A stretch of DNA of 64,000 nucleotides from Candidatus Saccharimonadota bacterium (GCA_017464135.1 JAFUEB010000003.1:40178-104177), one strand, 5' to 3'; counted from the stretch's first letter, positions 18,006 through 27,350 are shown. Program-made: numbers and translations. Notes: a model not told the origin generated them from the sequence alone.

Positions 18006-18305
18006 TTAGGAAGGAAGAAGACTATTCTCGGTGAAATGCCGGAGTTTGACGTCGAGCAAATGCTCGCTTTCTAAAAGTCTCTTCAAAACTTCCTGAGCAG
18101 GGAATCCAGCATCGGAGTTGTAGATGGCGTAAACATAGAACCGGTTTCCTTCGCCAGAAAAATCCTGGTCGTCGAGCAGTTCGATGGGGCTAAATTTGCC
18201 CAGCGCGGTATCTCTAAGATGCAGTTTGAACCCGTTTCTTCTGAGTAGGCCACGGATTTGGTTGGATCCCTTGATTTCAAGTGCGACGCTAACCTGGTAA
18301 TGCAT
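18006..18305 (-). CDS. Small conserved-looking cytoplasmic protein, unknown function
   Basis: The 99-residue product has no signal or TM segment. An alternating beta/alpha pattern and a terminal LLPS are the only visible features. Its promoter on the minus strand is TTGCAT (18382-18387 complement), 17 bp, TATAAT (18359-18364 complement), which gives a leader of about 48 nt. The ribosome site is a G run (GGGGGA) 7 nt before the ATG, unlike the AGGAGG of most neighbours. Family not recognised. Confidence 0.65.
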   Translation of the reverse strand: MHYQVSVALEIKGSNQIRGLLRRNGFKLHLRDTALGKFSPIELLDDQDFSGEGNRFYVYAIYNSDAGFPAQEVLKRLLESEHLLDVKLRHFTENSLLPS

Positions 18306-18435
18306 TAGTTAATCCCCCTATTTTAGTATTTACTCCCTTAGGAATAGCATCTATTTATATTATATCATACTTTTGCAAAAAATGCAATACCTTTAACGCT
18401 TAAAATCTGATATAATAGAGGAAACGGAGGCATAA

Positions 18436-19566
18436 ATGATTACTGTTAATTTTAGTTCTAAGGTGGATGAAGCGAGGCTGTCGCAGATTTTGGCTGAGAT
18501 TCGTAGCGATGCGATGGGCGGCTGGTTGGATTTGCCAAAACGTGTGGATATGGCTGAACTGGTGCGGATTAAGGAAGCTGCCAAGAAGATCAATGATGAG
18601 TCAGAATATTTGGTTTGTATTGGGATTGGCGGTTCATATTTAGGCCACCGCGCGATTATTGAAGCACTCCGTCCGAAGGGTGAGACGAAGATTATTTATG
18701 CCGGAAATTCTTTGTCACGTCGTGAGCTCGACCGGGCACTAGAAAAGGTAGGTGATCACGATTTTTCGATTAATGTGATTTCGAAGTCAGGGACAACCTT
18801 GGAGCCGGCGATTGCATTTGAGGAATTTAAGAAGAAACTAGTAGAGAAATACGGGGCTGAGGATGCAAAAACCAGGATTTATGCAACGACGGATGCCAAC
18901 AAGGGAACTTTACATGATGAAGCGGTTGCAAATGGTTATATGAGATTTGTGGTGCCAGACAATATTGGCGGCAGATATTCGGTGTTAACGGCAGTTGGGT
19001 TGCTTCCACTTGCGGTAGCCGGAGTGGATGTTGAAAAACTACTTGAGGGTGCTTCGGAAGCCTTTGATACAGTGGCGGGGCCAGCCTCGGAATATGCATC
19101 AATGCGTTATACGCTCGGCAGCAGGGGATATGACACGGAAGTGTTTGCGAGTTTTGAGCCCTCGACACTTTATTTTAACGAGTGGTTGAAGCAATTATTC
19201 GGCGAATCCGAAGGGAAAAACAAGCAAGGAATTTTTCCTGCCTCGGTGATTTATTCGACCGATTTGCATTCCCTGGGCCAGTTTATGCAAGATGGACGTA
19301 GAAATTTGTTTGAAACGGTGATTAATTTTCCGACCGACGAAATGAACCAGAAAGTCGTGGCGGCGGTGATGAAGGCGCATACGGCCGGCAATATCCCGGT
19401 GCTCGCAATTACGGTACCGAGCTTTGACGAAAAAGGATTCGGGGAATTAGTGTATTTCTTTGAACTTGCGTGTGCGATTTCGGCGAAGATGTTTGGGGTA
19501 AATCCGTTTGATCAGCCGGGAGTCGAGGCATATAAGACAGAGTTAAAACAGCTACTTGCGAATTAA
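18436..19566 (+). CDS. pgi: Glucose-6-phosphate isomerase
   Basis: Interconverts glucose-6-phosphate and fructose-6-phosphate. The 376 residues carry the SIS fold signatures VCIGIGGSYLGHRA, VISKSGTTLEPA and the C-terminal NPFDQPGVEAYK. It is shorter than the 410-450 residues usual for compact bacterial forms, with the core sites kept. Promoter TATAAT at 18411-18416 and GGAGG before the ATG. It stands alone, with convergent arcC downstream. Confidence 0.95.
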   Translation: MITVNFSSKVDEARLSQILAEIRSDAMGGWLDLPKRVDMAELVRIKEAAKKINDESEYLVCIGIGGSYLGHRAIIEALRPKGETKIIYAGNSLSRRELDRALEKVGDHDFSINVISKSGTTLEPAIAFEEFKKKLVEKYGAEDAKTRIYATTDANKGTLHDEAVANGYMRFVVPDNIGGRYSVLTAVGLLPLAVAGVDVEKLLEGASEAFDTVAGPASEYASMRYTLGSRGYDTEVFASFEPSTLYFNEWLKQLFGESEGKNKQGIFPASVIYSTDLHSLGQFMQDGRRNLFETVINFPTDEMNQKVVAAVMKAHTAGNIPVLAITVPSFDEKGFGELVYFFELACAISAKMFGVNPFDQPGVEAYKTELKQLLAN

Positions 19567-19645
19567 AAACGAAAATTCCAGGACACACTCAAGGCCGTTC
19601 GGCCAAGCTTATGGTCCTGAGATTTTTGTTTTTAATATACTATCG
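19567..19645. terminator. Long structured intergenic hairpin between convergent pgi and arcC
   Basis: AAAAACGAAAAT and CAGGAC on the left pair with GTCCTG and ATTTTTGTTTTT on the right, and an inner hairpin GGCCGTTCGGCC tops the rod. The A-rich and T-rich feet allow it to act as a terminator in both directions. Confidence 0.55.
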
Positions 19646-19682
19646 CGCTGCCGCGCTCCGGATTCCCTGAAGACCTTATTTT

Positions 19683-20624
19683 TTAATTCGTAATAATAGT
19701 TCCGGCTTTGCCGTTAAGCGCGTCACGGAGGTTGTCGATGTCGGTGATGATGCCGGTGCCACCGTGACGAGCGAAGGCGGAAGCGGCTTCAACTTTTGGA
19801 AGCATCGAGCCGGCTTTGAAGTAGCCGTATTTCTTGAGGTCTTGGATTTCTTTGACAGAAATCTGGTCGAGCTTTTGTTGTTCCGGTAAGCCATAATTAA
19901 TATAGACATTTGGTACGGCGGTACAAGAAATGAAGACGTCGGCTCTCACAAGTTCAGCGAGTTTTTCGGCAGCGTAATCTTTATCAATTACGGCATCAAT
20001 TCCCTTCAGACGCTTCAAGACTTTGGTGCGAACGACTGGAATACCACCACCACCGGCAGCGATTACAATCACGCCATCGGAAACGAGTTCGGAAATAGTT
20101 TTCTTCTCAACAATATCGATTGGCTTTGGTGAAGCGACGACACGGCGCCAACCGCGGCCGGCATCTTCCTTGACCGTCCAGCCCTTCTCTTTTGCGAGGG
20201 CCTTAGCTTCTTTTTCGGAATAGAATTGGCCGATTGGTTTGGTTGGATTTTTAAAAGCAGGATCGTTACGATCGACAACGACTTGCGAAATCACGGTAGC
20301 AATCTTCTTGCTTGGTTTGCCTTTTTTGATAAAGGCATTATTGATGGCTTGAGTTAGCCAGTAGCCGATTTGACCTTGGCTCATGGCGACGGCAGTTTCG
20401 AGTGGCATGGCCGGAGCTTTTTCGGTCGAGGCGGCCTCTTCGTGAATCAAGATGTTGCCAACTTGTGGACCGTTGCCGTGCGCAACGATAATTTCATATT
20501 TGTCGGCTAAGTCGGAAATAGCTTCACCGACGGATTCGGCGATTTTTTTCTGGGCTTCAGCAGATGCTTCGCCATTTTTTTGTAACGCGTTACCGCCTAA
20601 CGCTAAAACTACTCGCTTTTTCAT
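19683..20624 (-). CDS. arcC: Carbamate kinase
   Basis: Last step of the arginine deiminase pathway: carbamoyl phosphate plus ADP gives ATP, ammonia and CO2. The 313 residues show the amino-acid kinase signatures LALGGNALQ, AHGNGPQVG, AAGGGGIPV and the late GTGIITD. Length is normal. TATAAT (complement of 20631-20636) lies exactly 6 nt before the ATG, so the mRNA is probably leaderless. It is divergent from arcB-arcA-arcD, with about 94 bases between. Confidence 0.96.
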   Translation of the reverse strand: MKKRVVLALGGNALQKNGEASAEAQKKIAESVGEAISDLADKYEIIVAHGNGPQVGNILIHEEAASTEKAPAMPLETAVAMSQGQIGYWLTQAINNAFIKKGKPSKKIATVISQVVVDRNDPAFKNPTKPIGQFYSEKEAKALAKEKGWTVKEDAGRGWRRVVASPKPIDIVEKKTISELVSDGVIVIAAGGGGIPVVRTKVLKRLKGIDAVIDKDYAAEKLAELVRADVFISCTAVPNVYINYGLPEQQKLDQISVKEIQDLKKYGYFKAGSMLPKVEAASAFARHGGTGIITDIDNLRDALNGKAGTIITN

Positions 20625-20664
20625 AATTTCATTATAGCATAAGCTGAATTAAACCTTAAAATGC

Positions 20665-20693
20665 TTGTGTTTAAATCCGACTTACTATATAAT
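20665..20693 (+). promoter_or_regulatory. Promoter of arcB-arcA-arcD
   Basis: TTGTGT at 20665-20670, 17-bp spacer, TATAAT at 20688-20693; transcription would start about 20 nt before the arcB ATG. No ArgR box is evident between the divergent promoters. Confidence 0.6.
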
Positions 20694-20718
20694 ATATGGT
20701 AGGTAAGAAGGGATAAAA

Positions 20719-21720
20719 ATGAATTTCAAAGGAAGAGATTTTCTGCGAATTCTAGATTTTAGTGAAGAAGAACTTCGCTTTATGCTAGATGCCGCCAAAA
20801 GATTTAAGGAAATGAAACACGCCGGCGAGAATCACAAGTATTTCCCTGGGAAAAATATTGCGGTGCTATTCGAGAAGACGTCGACGAGAACTCGATGTGC
20901 TTTTGAGGTGGCCGGATATGATCTCGGAATGAATGTGACTTATCTTGACCCGACGGGTTCGCAAATGGGGCACAAGGAATCCGTAGCAGATACGGCAAGA
21001 GTGCTCGCACGTTTTTATGACGGAATTGAATTCCGCGGTTTTAAACAGGAAACTGTGGATGATTTGGCTAAGTATGCGGATGTGCCGGTTTGGAATGGTT
21101 TAACTGATTATTGCCATCCAACTCAAGCGCTCGCAGATTTTATGACGATTGAAGAAAAACTTGGTGGATTTAGCGGTAAGACTTTAGCCTTTGTCGGCGA
21201 TACACGTAACAATGTGGCTAATTCCCTGATGGCAATGGCTGCCAAAATGGGCATGAACTTTATCGCTTGTGGGCCAAACGAACTTCACCCTTCTGAAGAT
21301 ATCGTGAATGCCTGCCGTCCGATTGCTGAGAAAAATGGTGCAACGATTACCATTACGGACGATATTAATGCACTCAATGATACGGCGGATGCAATTTATA
21401 CGGACATTTGGCTATCAATGGGTGAAGACAAAGAAAAATGGGGCGAAAGAATTGACCAATTGCAAAGTTATCGTGTGACGATGGAAATGATTAATAAAGC
21501 CAAGCCAGGTTGTATTTTCCTGCATTGCTTGCCATCATTCCATGATTTAAATACTTCCGTGGCACGTGATGTACACGAAAAATTTGGCATTGAAGAAATG
21601 GAAGTTGCGAACGAAGTGTTTGAATCGGAGCACTCCGCAGTGTTTGATGAGGCTGAAAACCGTTTGCATACGATTAAAGCAGTGATGTATTTAACGTTAA
21701 CTGATGAATATAATCAATAA
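20719..21720 (+). CDS. arcB: Ornithine carbamoyltransferase (catabolic)
   Basis: In this pathway it phosphorolyses citrulline to ornithine and carbamoyl phosphate. The 333 residues have the carbamoyl-phosphate motif STRTRC, the HPTQALADF segment, and HCLPSFHD at the ornithine end. First gene of a three-gene unit with arcA and arcD; ribosome site AAGAAGGG. The catabolic direction is inferred from the neighbours. No other arginine-synthesis gene is present. Confidence 0.95.
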   Translation: MNFKGRDFLRILDFSEEELRFMLDAAKRFKEMKHAGENHKYFPGKNIAVLFEKTSTRTRCAFEVAGYDLGMNVTYLDPTGSQMGHKESVADTARVLARFYDGIEFRGFKQETVDDLAKYADVPVWNGLTDYCHPTQALADFMTIEEKLGGFSGKTLAFVGDTRNNVANSLMAMAAKMGMNFIACGPNELHPSEDIVNACRPIAEKNGATITITDDINALNDTADAIYTDIWLSMGEDKEKWGERIDQLQSYRVTMEMINKAKPGCIFLHCLPSFHDLNTSVARDVHEKFGIEEMEVANEVFESEHSAVFDEAENRLHTIKAVMYLTLTDEYNQ

Positions 21721-21729
21721 AGGAGGAAA

Positions 21730-22959
21730 GTGAAAAATTCAATTAACAACTTTAGTGAGATTGCTCCACTTAAAAAAGTGTTGATGCATCGCCCAGGTGA
21801 TGAGTTCTTGAACCTTACGCCAAATACGCTTGAAAGATTGCTTTTTGACGATATTCCGTATTTAAAAATTGCTCAGGAAGAGCATGACGCATACGCTAAT
21901 GCACTTCGCGCGGAGGGAATTGAAGTAGTTTATTTAACTGACCTCGCTGCGGAAGCGATTGAAGCTGGCGGAGCGAGAGTTCGCAAAAATTTCATCGAAC
22001 AATTTATTCGTGAAGCCGGTGTAACTTCGCCGAAAGTTGAAAAGCATTGTTTTGAATTCCTAAATAGTATTAAAAACACTAGAGATTTGGTCAAAAAATG
22101 TATTGCCGGTATTGATATTTCAGAACTTAAAAAACTTGGTAAGATCTCCGGTTTTTATGCAACTCGTGATACCGGTAAAATGATTATTGATCCAATTCCT
22201 AATATTTTATTCCAACGCGATCCGATGGCCACAGTAGGTCATGGTGCTACGCTCCACAAAATGTGGTCAGTGACACGTACGCGTGAATCGATTTTTGCGG
22301 AATACATTTTCAAATATCATCCGTTTTATAATGATACGAAGATTTATTATGAGCGTACAGAGCCTTATTCGATTGAAGGTGGTGATATTCAAGTCATTTC
22401 AAAAGAAGTGATTGCAATTGGCATTTCACAGCGTACTGAACCGGACGCGATTGCAAATTTTGCAAGAAGCTTGTTTAAGGATAAAAATAATACCTTTAAA
22501 TATGTACTTGCAATTGATATTCCAGATGAAAGAAGCTTTATGCATCTTGACACCGTAATGACGCAAGTGGATGTTGATAAATTTGCCGTCCAGGATGCAA
22601 TTATGGATATTTCAACGATTTACGAGATAACTCAAGGCCATGGTGGTGAAATTGAAATCGTGGAGATACATCAGAGTTTGCAGAAGGTACTAGAAAAATA
22701 TCTTCATCTTAATAAGGTTGAACTTATTAAATGTGGTAATGGCAAGAGAATCGATGCCGAGCGCGAACAATGGAGCGATGGTGTGAACCTGCTTTGCATT
22801 CGCCCAGGCGTCGTGATTGCTTATGACCGTAACTTTGTGACGAACCAGACGCTGCGTCGTCATGGTATTAAAGTGATTGAAATCCCGAGTTCTGAGCTAT
22901 CGCGTGGCCGCGGTGGTTCACACTGTATGAGCATGGCATTAGTGAGAGAGGAGGATTAG
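21730..22959 (+). CDS. arcA: Arginine deiminase
   Basis: Hydrolyses arginine to citrulline and ammonia. The 409 residues show the guanidino-modifying enzyme motifs: MHRPGDE near the N terminus, FQRDPMA, EGGDIQV, HLDTVMTQVD, and the nucleophile Cys in GRGGSHCMSM near the C terminus. GTG start with AAAGGAGG only 3 nt upstream, a spacing seen at several genes here. It follows arcB by 9 bases. Confidence 0.97.
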   Translation: MKNSINNFSEIAPLKKVLMHRPGDEFLNLTPNTLERLLFDDIPYLKIAQEEHDAYANALRAEGIEVVYLTDLAAEAIEAGGARVRKNFIEQFIREAGVTSPKVEKHCFEFLNSIKNTRDLVKKCIAGIDISELKKLGKISGFYATRDTGKMIIDPIPNILFQRDPMATVGHGATLHKMWSVTRTRESIFAEYIFKYHPFYNDTKIYYERTEPYSIEGGDIQVISKEVIAIGISQRTEPDAIANFARSLFKDKNNTFKYVLAIDIPDERSFMHLDTVMTQVDVDKFAVQDAIMDISTIYEITQGHGGEIEIVEIHQSLQKVLEKYLHLNKVELIKCGNGKRIDAEREQWSDGVNLLCIRPGVVIAYDRNFVTNQTLRRHGIKVIEIPSSELSRGRGGSHCMSMALVREED

Positions 22960-23022
22960 CGGAAGAGGTTGAGTATTTAGGCACAGGGGGTGGGGGAAGT
23001 ATTAAATTTAAAAGGATTAAAA

Positions 23023-24732
23023 ATGTTTAAGAAGAAAAATCGTAAAAAGACTAGTCGCGCGATGCTGTCAGCATACTCGATTATCATGATTTTGATTGTG
23101 CTTCTTGGTATTCTGTCTCACGTGTTGCCTAAGGCAAAGTATCACGAGGCACCTGTTGAAGATGAGACGGTCCAAGTTGAAGAAGAAACTGCTCCGCAAC
23201 TTGAAGCAACTGTCGGTGCTGAAGGTCAACTCATCACTAACAATGATTCAGTAACTCCACTTGATGCTGGTACAGAAACCACTCTTGATGGTGCTGAAGC
23301 GGCAACTACTACTGAAGAGGAAACAACGTATGATTCCCTCGAGGCTTGTGAAGAAGCCCTTGGCGAAGGTGCTTGTGCAATCGTTGATGGTTCTGGCGTA
23401 GTGGGCGCAAAGCTTTATCAAATTTTAATGGCACCGATTCTTGGTTTCGAAAACGCAATCGATGTTTGTATCTTCGTGATGGTGCTTGGTGGCTTCCTTG
23501 CCGTAATGGCAAAGACCAAGGCTCTCGAAACTGGAATCAAGATTCTTGTGAAGAAGTTGCATGGAAAAGAATATCTACTCATTCTTCTTCTCATGCTTAT
23601 CTTCTCGGTACTTGGTACGACTTATGGCTTCCTTGAAGAAAGCGTGGGCTTCTACGTACTCATCGCTGCAACGATGTATGCTGCTGGCATGGATCCACTC
23701 GTAGGTGTCGCAACGATTCTCCTCGGTGCTGGTTCTGGTGTGCTTGGTTCAACCATCAACCCATTTGCAACCGGTGTGGCAGTATCGGCAATGAAGGATG
23801 CGGGTATCGAATTTAATAACGGTACCGTGATTCTAATTGGTGTGGTACTTTGGCTAACTACGCTCGCAATTGCTGCATTCTTTGTAGTGAAGTATGCGAA
23901 GAAAGTTCAACGTGATAAGGGATCAACATTCCTAAGCTTACGTGAACAAGCGGCTGCTGAAAAGAAATATGGTAAATTCTTGGAGGCAAAAGACGATGCT
24001 TTGAAGCTAACTGGTACTCAGATTGCTTCCCTCATCGTCTTCGCATTTTCATTCGTGGTGATGATTATTAGCTTCATCCCATGGGGTGAATTCTTTGAAA
24101 ATAATATATTCGCACAATTCCATGATGCACTAGGCGGCTTCTTTGCAGGTGGCTTAACGGGTGCAGCACTTGGTGATTGGTGGTTCTACGAAGCGGCATT
24201 GTGGTTCTTCCTCATGTCAATCGTAATCTCACTCATCAACCGTCAAGGTGAGCATGGTTATGTTGATACCTTTATCGATGGTGCAGATGACATGATTGGT
24301 GTAGTCCTCGTGATTGCAGTCGCTCGTGGCGCATCGGTGCTGATGGCACAAACCAGCCTCGATAATTATATTGTTTATAATGCTTCGAATTTCTTGGCAA
24401 CACTTCCAGAAATGGCATTCGTACCTCTAAACTATTTGCTCCATGTGGTGCTCTCGGTCTTAGTACCATCATCATCTGGTCTCGCAACGCTTTCTACGCC
24501 AATTATTGCGCCAGTTGCACAAAACCTTGGCTACAGCACAAACGTTGCAGCAATGACGATTGTCGCAGCAAATGGTCTCGTGAATCTTATCACTCCTACC
24601 TGTGGTGCGATCATGGGTGGCCTCGCACTTGCTAAGGTAGATTATGCAACTTGGTTCAAGTGGGGCATCAGAGTGGTAGGCTGTATTGCAGTAGTAAACA
24701 TTATTGTTCTCTGCCTCTTCTCACTCGGTTAA
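23023..24732 (+). CDS. arcD: Arginine/ornithine antiporter, YfcC family
   Basis: Membrane carrier that would bring in arginine in exchange for ornithine. The 569 residues fit the YfcC/ArcD-type family, with about 12 TMs and loops rich in small residues (VLGTTYGFLEESVGF, GAGSGVLGSTINPFATG, VPSSSGLATLSTPI). Between TM1 and TM2 is an acidic low-complexity insert (about residues 37-120, rich in Glu, Thr, Ala) with two Cys (CEEALGEGAC). Start at 23023 is chosen for its AAGGA; the frame is open back to 22990. A clear terminator follows. Substrate is inferred from the arc context. Confidence 0.88.
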   Translation: MFKKKNRKKTSRAMLSAYSIIMILIVLLGILSHVLPKAKYHEAPVEDETVQVEEETAPQLEATVGAEGQLITNNDSVTPLDAGTETTLDGAEAATTTEEETTYDSLEACEEALGEGACAIVDGSGVVGAKLYQILMAPILGFENAIDVCIFVMVLGGFLAVMAKTKALETGIKILVKKLHGKEYLLILLLMLIFSVLGTTYGFLEESVGFYVLIAATMYAAGMDPLVGVATILLGAGSGVLGSTINPFATGVAVSAMKDAGIEFNNGTVILIGVVLWLTTLAIAAFFVVKYAKKVQRDKGSTFLSLREQAAAEKKYGKFLEAKDDALKLTGTQIASLIVFAFSFVVMIISFIPWGEFFENNIFAQFHDALGGFFAGGLTGAALGDWWFYEAALWFFLMSIVISLINRQGEHGYVDTFIDGADDMIGVVLVIAVARGASVLMAQTSLDNYIVYNASNFLATLPEMAFVPLNYLLHVVLSVLVPSSSGLATLSTPIIAPVAQNLGYSTNVAAMTIVAANGLVNLITPTCGAIMGGLALAKVDYATWFKWGIRVVGCIAVVNIIVLCLFSLG

Positions 24733-24754
24733 AAATAAAACAAAAAAACGAATT

Positions 24755-24785
24755 CGCCTCGTTAATTCGGGGCGAATTTTTTTAT
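24755..24785 (+). terminator. Intrinsic terminator of the arc operon
   Basis: AATTCGCC / GGCGAATT stem with a 12-nt loop followed by a run of T. Confidence 0.8.
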
Positions 24786-24844
24786 CAAAATGCTTGCGCT
24801 TATTCACTAAACAAAATCCGGTCTAGGTGGCCGGATTTTTGTGT

Positions 24845-24850
24845 TATAAT
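24845..24850 (+). promoter_or_regulatory. -10 box of gpmI (leaderless)
   Basis: TATAAT, then 6 nt (AAGCTT), then the ATG at 24857. Confidence 0.6.
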
Positions 24851-24856
24851 AAGCTT

Positions 24857-26446
24857 ATGGATAAACTGCAGTATGATGGGCCTGTAGTGCTCGCAATATT
24901 AGATGGCGTGGGACTCGCACCAGATGGTCCCGGTAATGCCGTGTCAAAAGCTAGAACGACTTTTCTTGGAAAAGCCGCAAGGGAATATTATCATATTGCA
25001 CTAAATGCATCTGGTGAAGCCGTAGGTCTAACGCCTGGCCAAATGGGAAATTCTGAAGTTGGGCATAACACGATTGGCGCAGGTCGCGCAATTAAGCATG
25101 GTATTGCTAGAGCGAACGAAGCAATCAATAATGGCGAAGTCTTCGATTCAGAAACTTGGAAAGGCTTGATTGGACAAGTTAAGAAGGAAGGTGACCATAC
25201 ACTACATTTTTCAGGGATTTTCTCGGACGGTGGTGTGCATAGTCACATTAGTCATCTTGAAAGGATGATTGAGCAAGCTTATCGTGATGGTGTCAGAAAG
25301 ATGCGTATTCACGCCGTATTCGATGGTAGAGATGTCGCTCCACAATCAGAACCGATGTATATTGATAAACTCGAAGATTTTGCGAAAAGATTTACGGATG
25401 CTGATATCAAAATTGCAACTGGTGGTGGCAGAATGGTATTTGTTGCCGATCGCTATGAAAACGACTGGCAGGTCGTGGCTCGTGGTTGGGATGCAATGGT
25501 GAATGGTGAAGCGGATTATTATTTCAAATCCGCCGACGAGGCAATCCAGGTGCTTAGAAGACTTAATCCAGAAGTGCAGGATCAGAATTTACCACCATTT
25601 GTGATTGTGGATGAAAATGACCAACCGGTAGGGAAAGTTAAACCGGGTGACGCGTTTGTTTATTTTGATTTTCGGGCTGATCGCGCAATTGAAATTGCGA
25701 TGGCATTTACCTATTGGGATTTCCCGTATTTTAATCGTGGCGATTATAAGCCGAGCGACGTTTATTTCGCTGGTCTTACGGAATACAATTCCGATACACA
25801 CGTGCCAGAACATCGTTTATTTGAGCCGATTTATATTGACAATACTTTGAATGAGTTCTTGTCGAGAAGGAAACTGAAACAATTTGCAATTTCGGAAACG
25901 GTGAAGTTTGGACACATTACGTACTATTTCAATGGTAATAGTTATGATCCGGCCGATGGCGAAGTGTTTAAAGAAATTGAATCCTACACGGAACCGTTTG
26001 AGACGCGTCCGTGGATGAAGTGTGCAGAGATTACGGATGCAGTCGTCGAGAATTTGGATAAATATGATTTTGTACGCGTGAATTTCCCTGGTGGTGATAT
26101 GGTTGGTCATACGGCCGACATGGAAGCGACGATTGTAGCGATGGAGTCGATTGATTTGTCGCTTGCGAGAATCGCGAAGAGAGTTGACGAACTCGGTGGC
26201 GTATTAATCATTTGCGCCGACCATGGTAACGCGGAAGAATTACTCGATAAAGACGGCAACAAGAAGACCTCGCATACGTTGAATAAGATTCCGTGCATCA
26301 TTTATGATAATACTGATAATCGTGACAAGTATAAATTGGTACCGATTTATGAGCCGGGGCTTTCAAATATTGCTTCGACGATTGCTCTGATGTTGGGACA
26401 GAACGACTATCCTTCCACTTGGGATAAGCCGCTAATTGTGTTATAA
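24857..26446 (+). CDS. gpmI: 2,3-bisphosphoglycerate-independent phosphoglycerate mutase
   Basis: Glycolytic interconversion of 3- and 2-phosphoglycerate with Mn. The 529 residues carry the alkaline-phosphatase-fold signatures: ILDGVGL, the catalytic Ser in MGNSEVGHN, DGRDVAP, NFPGGDMVGHT, and CADHGNAEE. Start is the ATG at 24857, 6 nt after TATAAT; the frame upstream to 24827 crosses the promoter. Its stop codon lies inside the -10 box of galU. Confidence 0.96.
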   Translation: MDKLQYDGPVVLAILDGVGLAPDGPGNAVSKARTTFLGKAAREYYHIALNASGEAVGLTPGQMGNSEVGHNTIGAGRAIKHGIARANEAINNGEVFDSETWKGLIGQVKKEGDHTLHFSGIFSDGGVHSHISHLERMIEQAYRDGVRKMRIHAVFDGRDVAPQSEPMYIDKLEDFAKRFTDADIKIATGGGRMVFVADRYENDWQVVARGWDAMVNGEADYYFKSADEAIQVLRRLNPEVQDQNLPPFVIVDENDQPVGKVKPGDAFVYFDFRADRAIEIAMAFTYWDFPYFNRGDYKPSDVYFAGLTEYNSDTHVPEHRLFEPIYIDNTLNEFLSRRKLKQFAISETVKFGHITYYFNGNSYDPADGEVFKEIESYTEPFETRPWMKCAEITDAVVENLDKYDFVRVNFPGGDMVGHTADMEATIVAMESIDLSLARIAKRVDELGGVLIICADHGNAEELLDKDGNKKTSHTLNKIPCIIYDNTDNRDKYKLVPIYEPGLSNIASTIALMLGQNDYPSTWDKPLIVL

Positions 26447-26447
26447 T
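26442..26447 (+). promoter_or_regulatory. -10 box of galU overlapping the gpmI stop
   Basis: TATAAT contains the gpmI TAA stop (26444-26446). The galU ATG follows after 9 nt. Confidence 0.55.
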
Positions 26448-26456
26448 ATAGATATT

Positions 26457-27287
26457 ATGATTACGAAAGCAATTATCCCGGTCGCGGGATGGGGGACTAG
26501 GCGTCTTCCAATTACTAAGATTATCGAAAAATCAATGCTTCCTGTGGGGAATCGCCCGCTCGTGGATTATTCCGTACAAGAACTAATCAAAGCCGGTGTA
26601 AAAGACATCTACATGGTGATTTCTAATACTGAGCCATGCCAAGTGCAAGAATTCTACAAGGACAATTTGGCATTAAATCAGTATTTGATTGAACGTGGCA
26701 AAGAGGATAGACTGAAGCTAGCTAAAACTTTGCCAGATGATGTGACGATTCATTATACGGTGCAGGATCCAGCTAGTAAATATGGCACAGCCGTACCAAT
26801 TGCCTTAGTGGTTAAGGAATATAGAATTGATGAACCAGTGCTCGTATTCATGGGCGATGATTTTATTTGGAACCCAGGCGGGGAATCAGCAGCAGAAGCT
26901 TTAATTAAGGCATCTGGTGAGAAAGAAGAATCGGCGATTCTTGGTGTAGAAATTCCAAAAGAGAAGGTGAAGAAATACGGAGTATTGTCAGAAAAAGACG
27001 GTAAACTCGTGGGTGTGGTCGAAAAACCAGAACCAGAAGAAGCACCATCAAACCTAATTAATGTTTCGAAATACATCATGGCTCCGGAACTTCTAAAGAA
27101 AATTGTTAAGTACGTCGATGAACATGACTTTGGTCCAAAAGATCAGGAATATATGGTGACGGATCCGATTGATGATTTCATTAAAGAAGGTGGCATCATG
27201 CGTGTGGCACCGACTACGGGCGAATACCTGGATGGTGGCTCAGTAGAGGGCTGGCTCCATGCCAACAATGTAGTCTGCGGTTCCTAA
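26457..27287 (+). CDS. galU: UTP-glucose-1-phosphate uridylyltransferase
   Basis: Makes UDP-glucose for envelope glycans. The 276 residues show the nucleotidyltransferase motif PVAGWGTRRLPITK, the EKSMLPVGNRP segment, FMGDDF, EKPEPEEAPS and a C-terminal DGGSVEGWL. Start at 26457 is chosen because upstream residues overlap the promoter. It is close to the usual 290 residues. No other sugar-nucleotide gene is nearby. Confidence 0.93.
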   Translation: MITKAIIPVAGWGTRRLPITKIIEKSMLPVGNRPLVDYSVQELIKAGVKDIYMVISNTEPCQVQEFYKDNLALNQYLIERGKEDRLKLAKTLPDDVTIHYTVQDPASKYGTAVPIALVVKEYRIDEPVLVFMGDDFIWNPGGESAAEALIKASGEKEESAILGVEIPKEKVKKYGVLSEKDGKLVGVVEKPEPEEAPSNLINVSKYIMAPELLKKIVKYVDEHDFGPKDQEYMVTDPIDDFIKEGGIMRVAPTTGEYLDGGSVEGWLHANNVVCGS

Positions 27288-27312
27288 CTTAAAACAGATT
27301 TAAAAATCTAAA

Positions 27313-27339
27313 TTAGCACTCTTGCATTATGAGTGCTAA
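27313..27339. promoter_or_regulatory. CIRCE element (HrcA operator)
   Basis: TTAGCACTC, 9-nt spacer, GAGTGCTAA: a perfect match to the CIRCE consensus. It covers the -35 region of the clpC promoter (TATAAT at 27345-27350), so HrcA binding would block transcription until heat stress. Confidence 0.93.
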
Positions 27340-27344
27340 TTTAG

Positions 27345-27350
27345 TATAAT
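27345..27350 (+). promoter_or_regulatory. -10 box of clpC (leaderless)
   Basis: TATAAT followed by 6 nt and the ATG at 27357. Confidence 0.65.
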
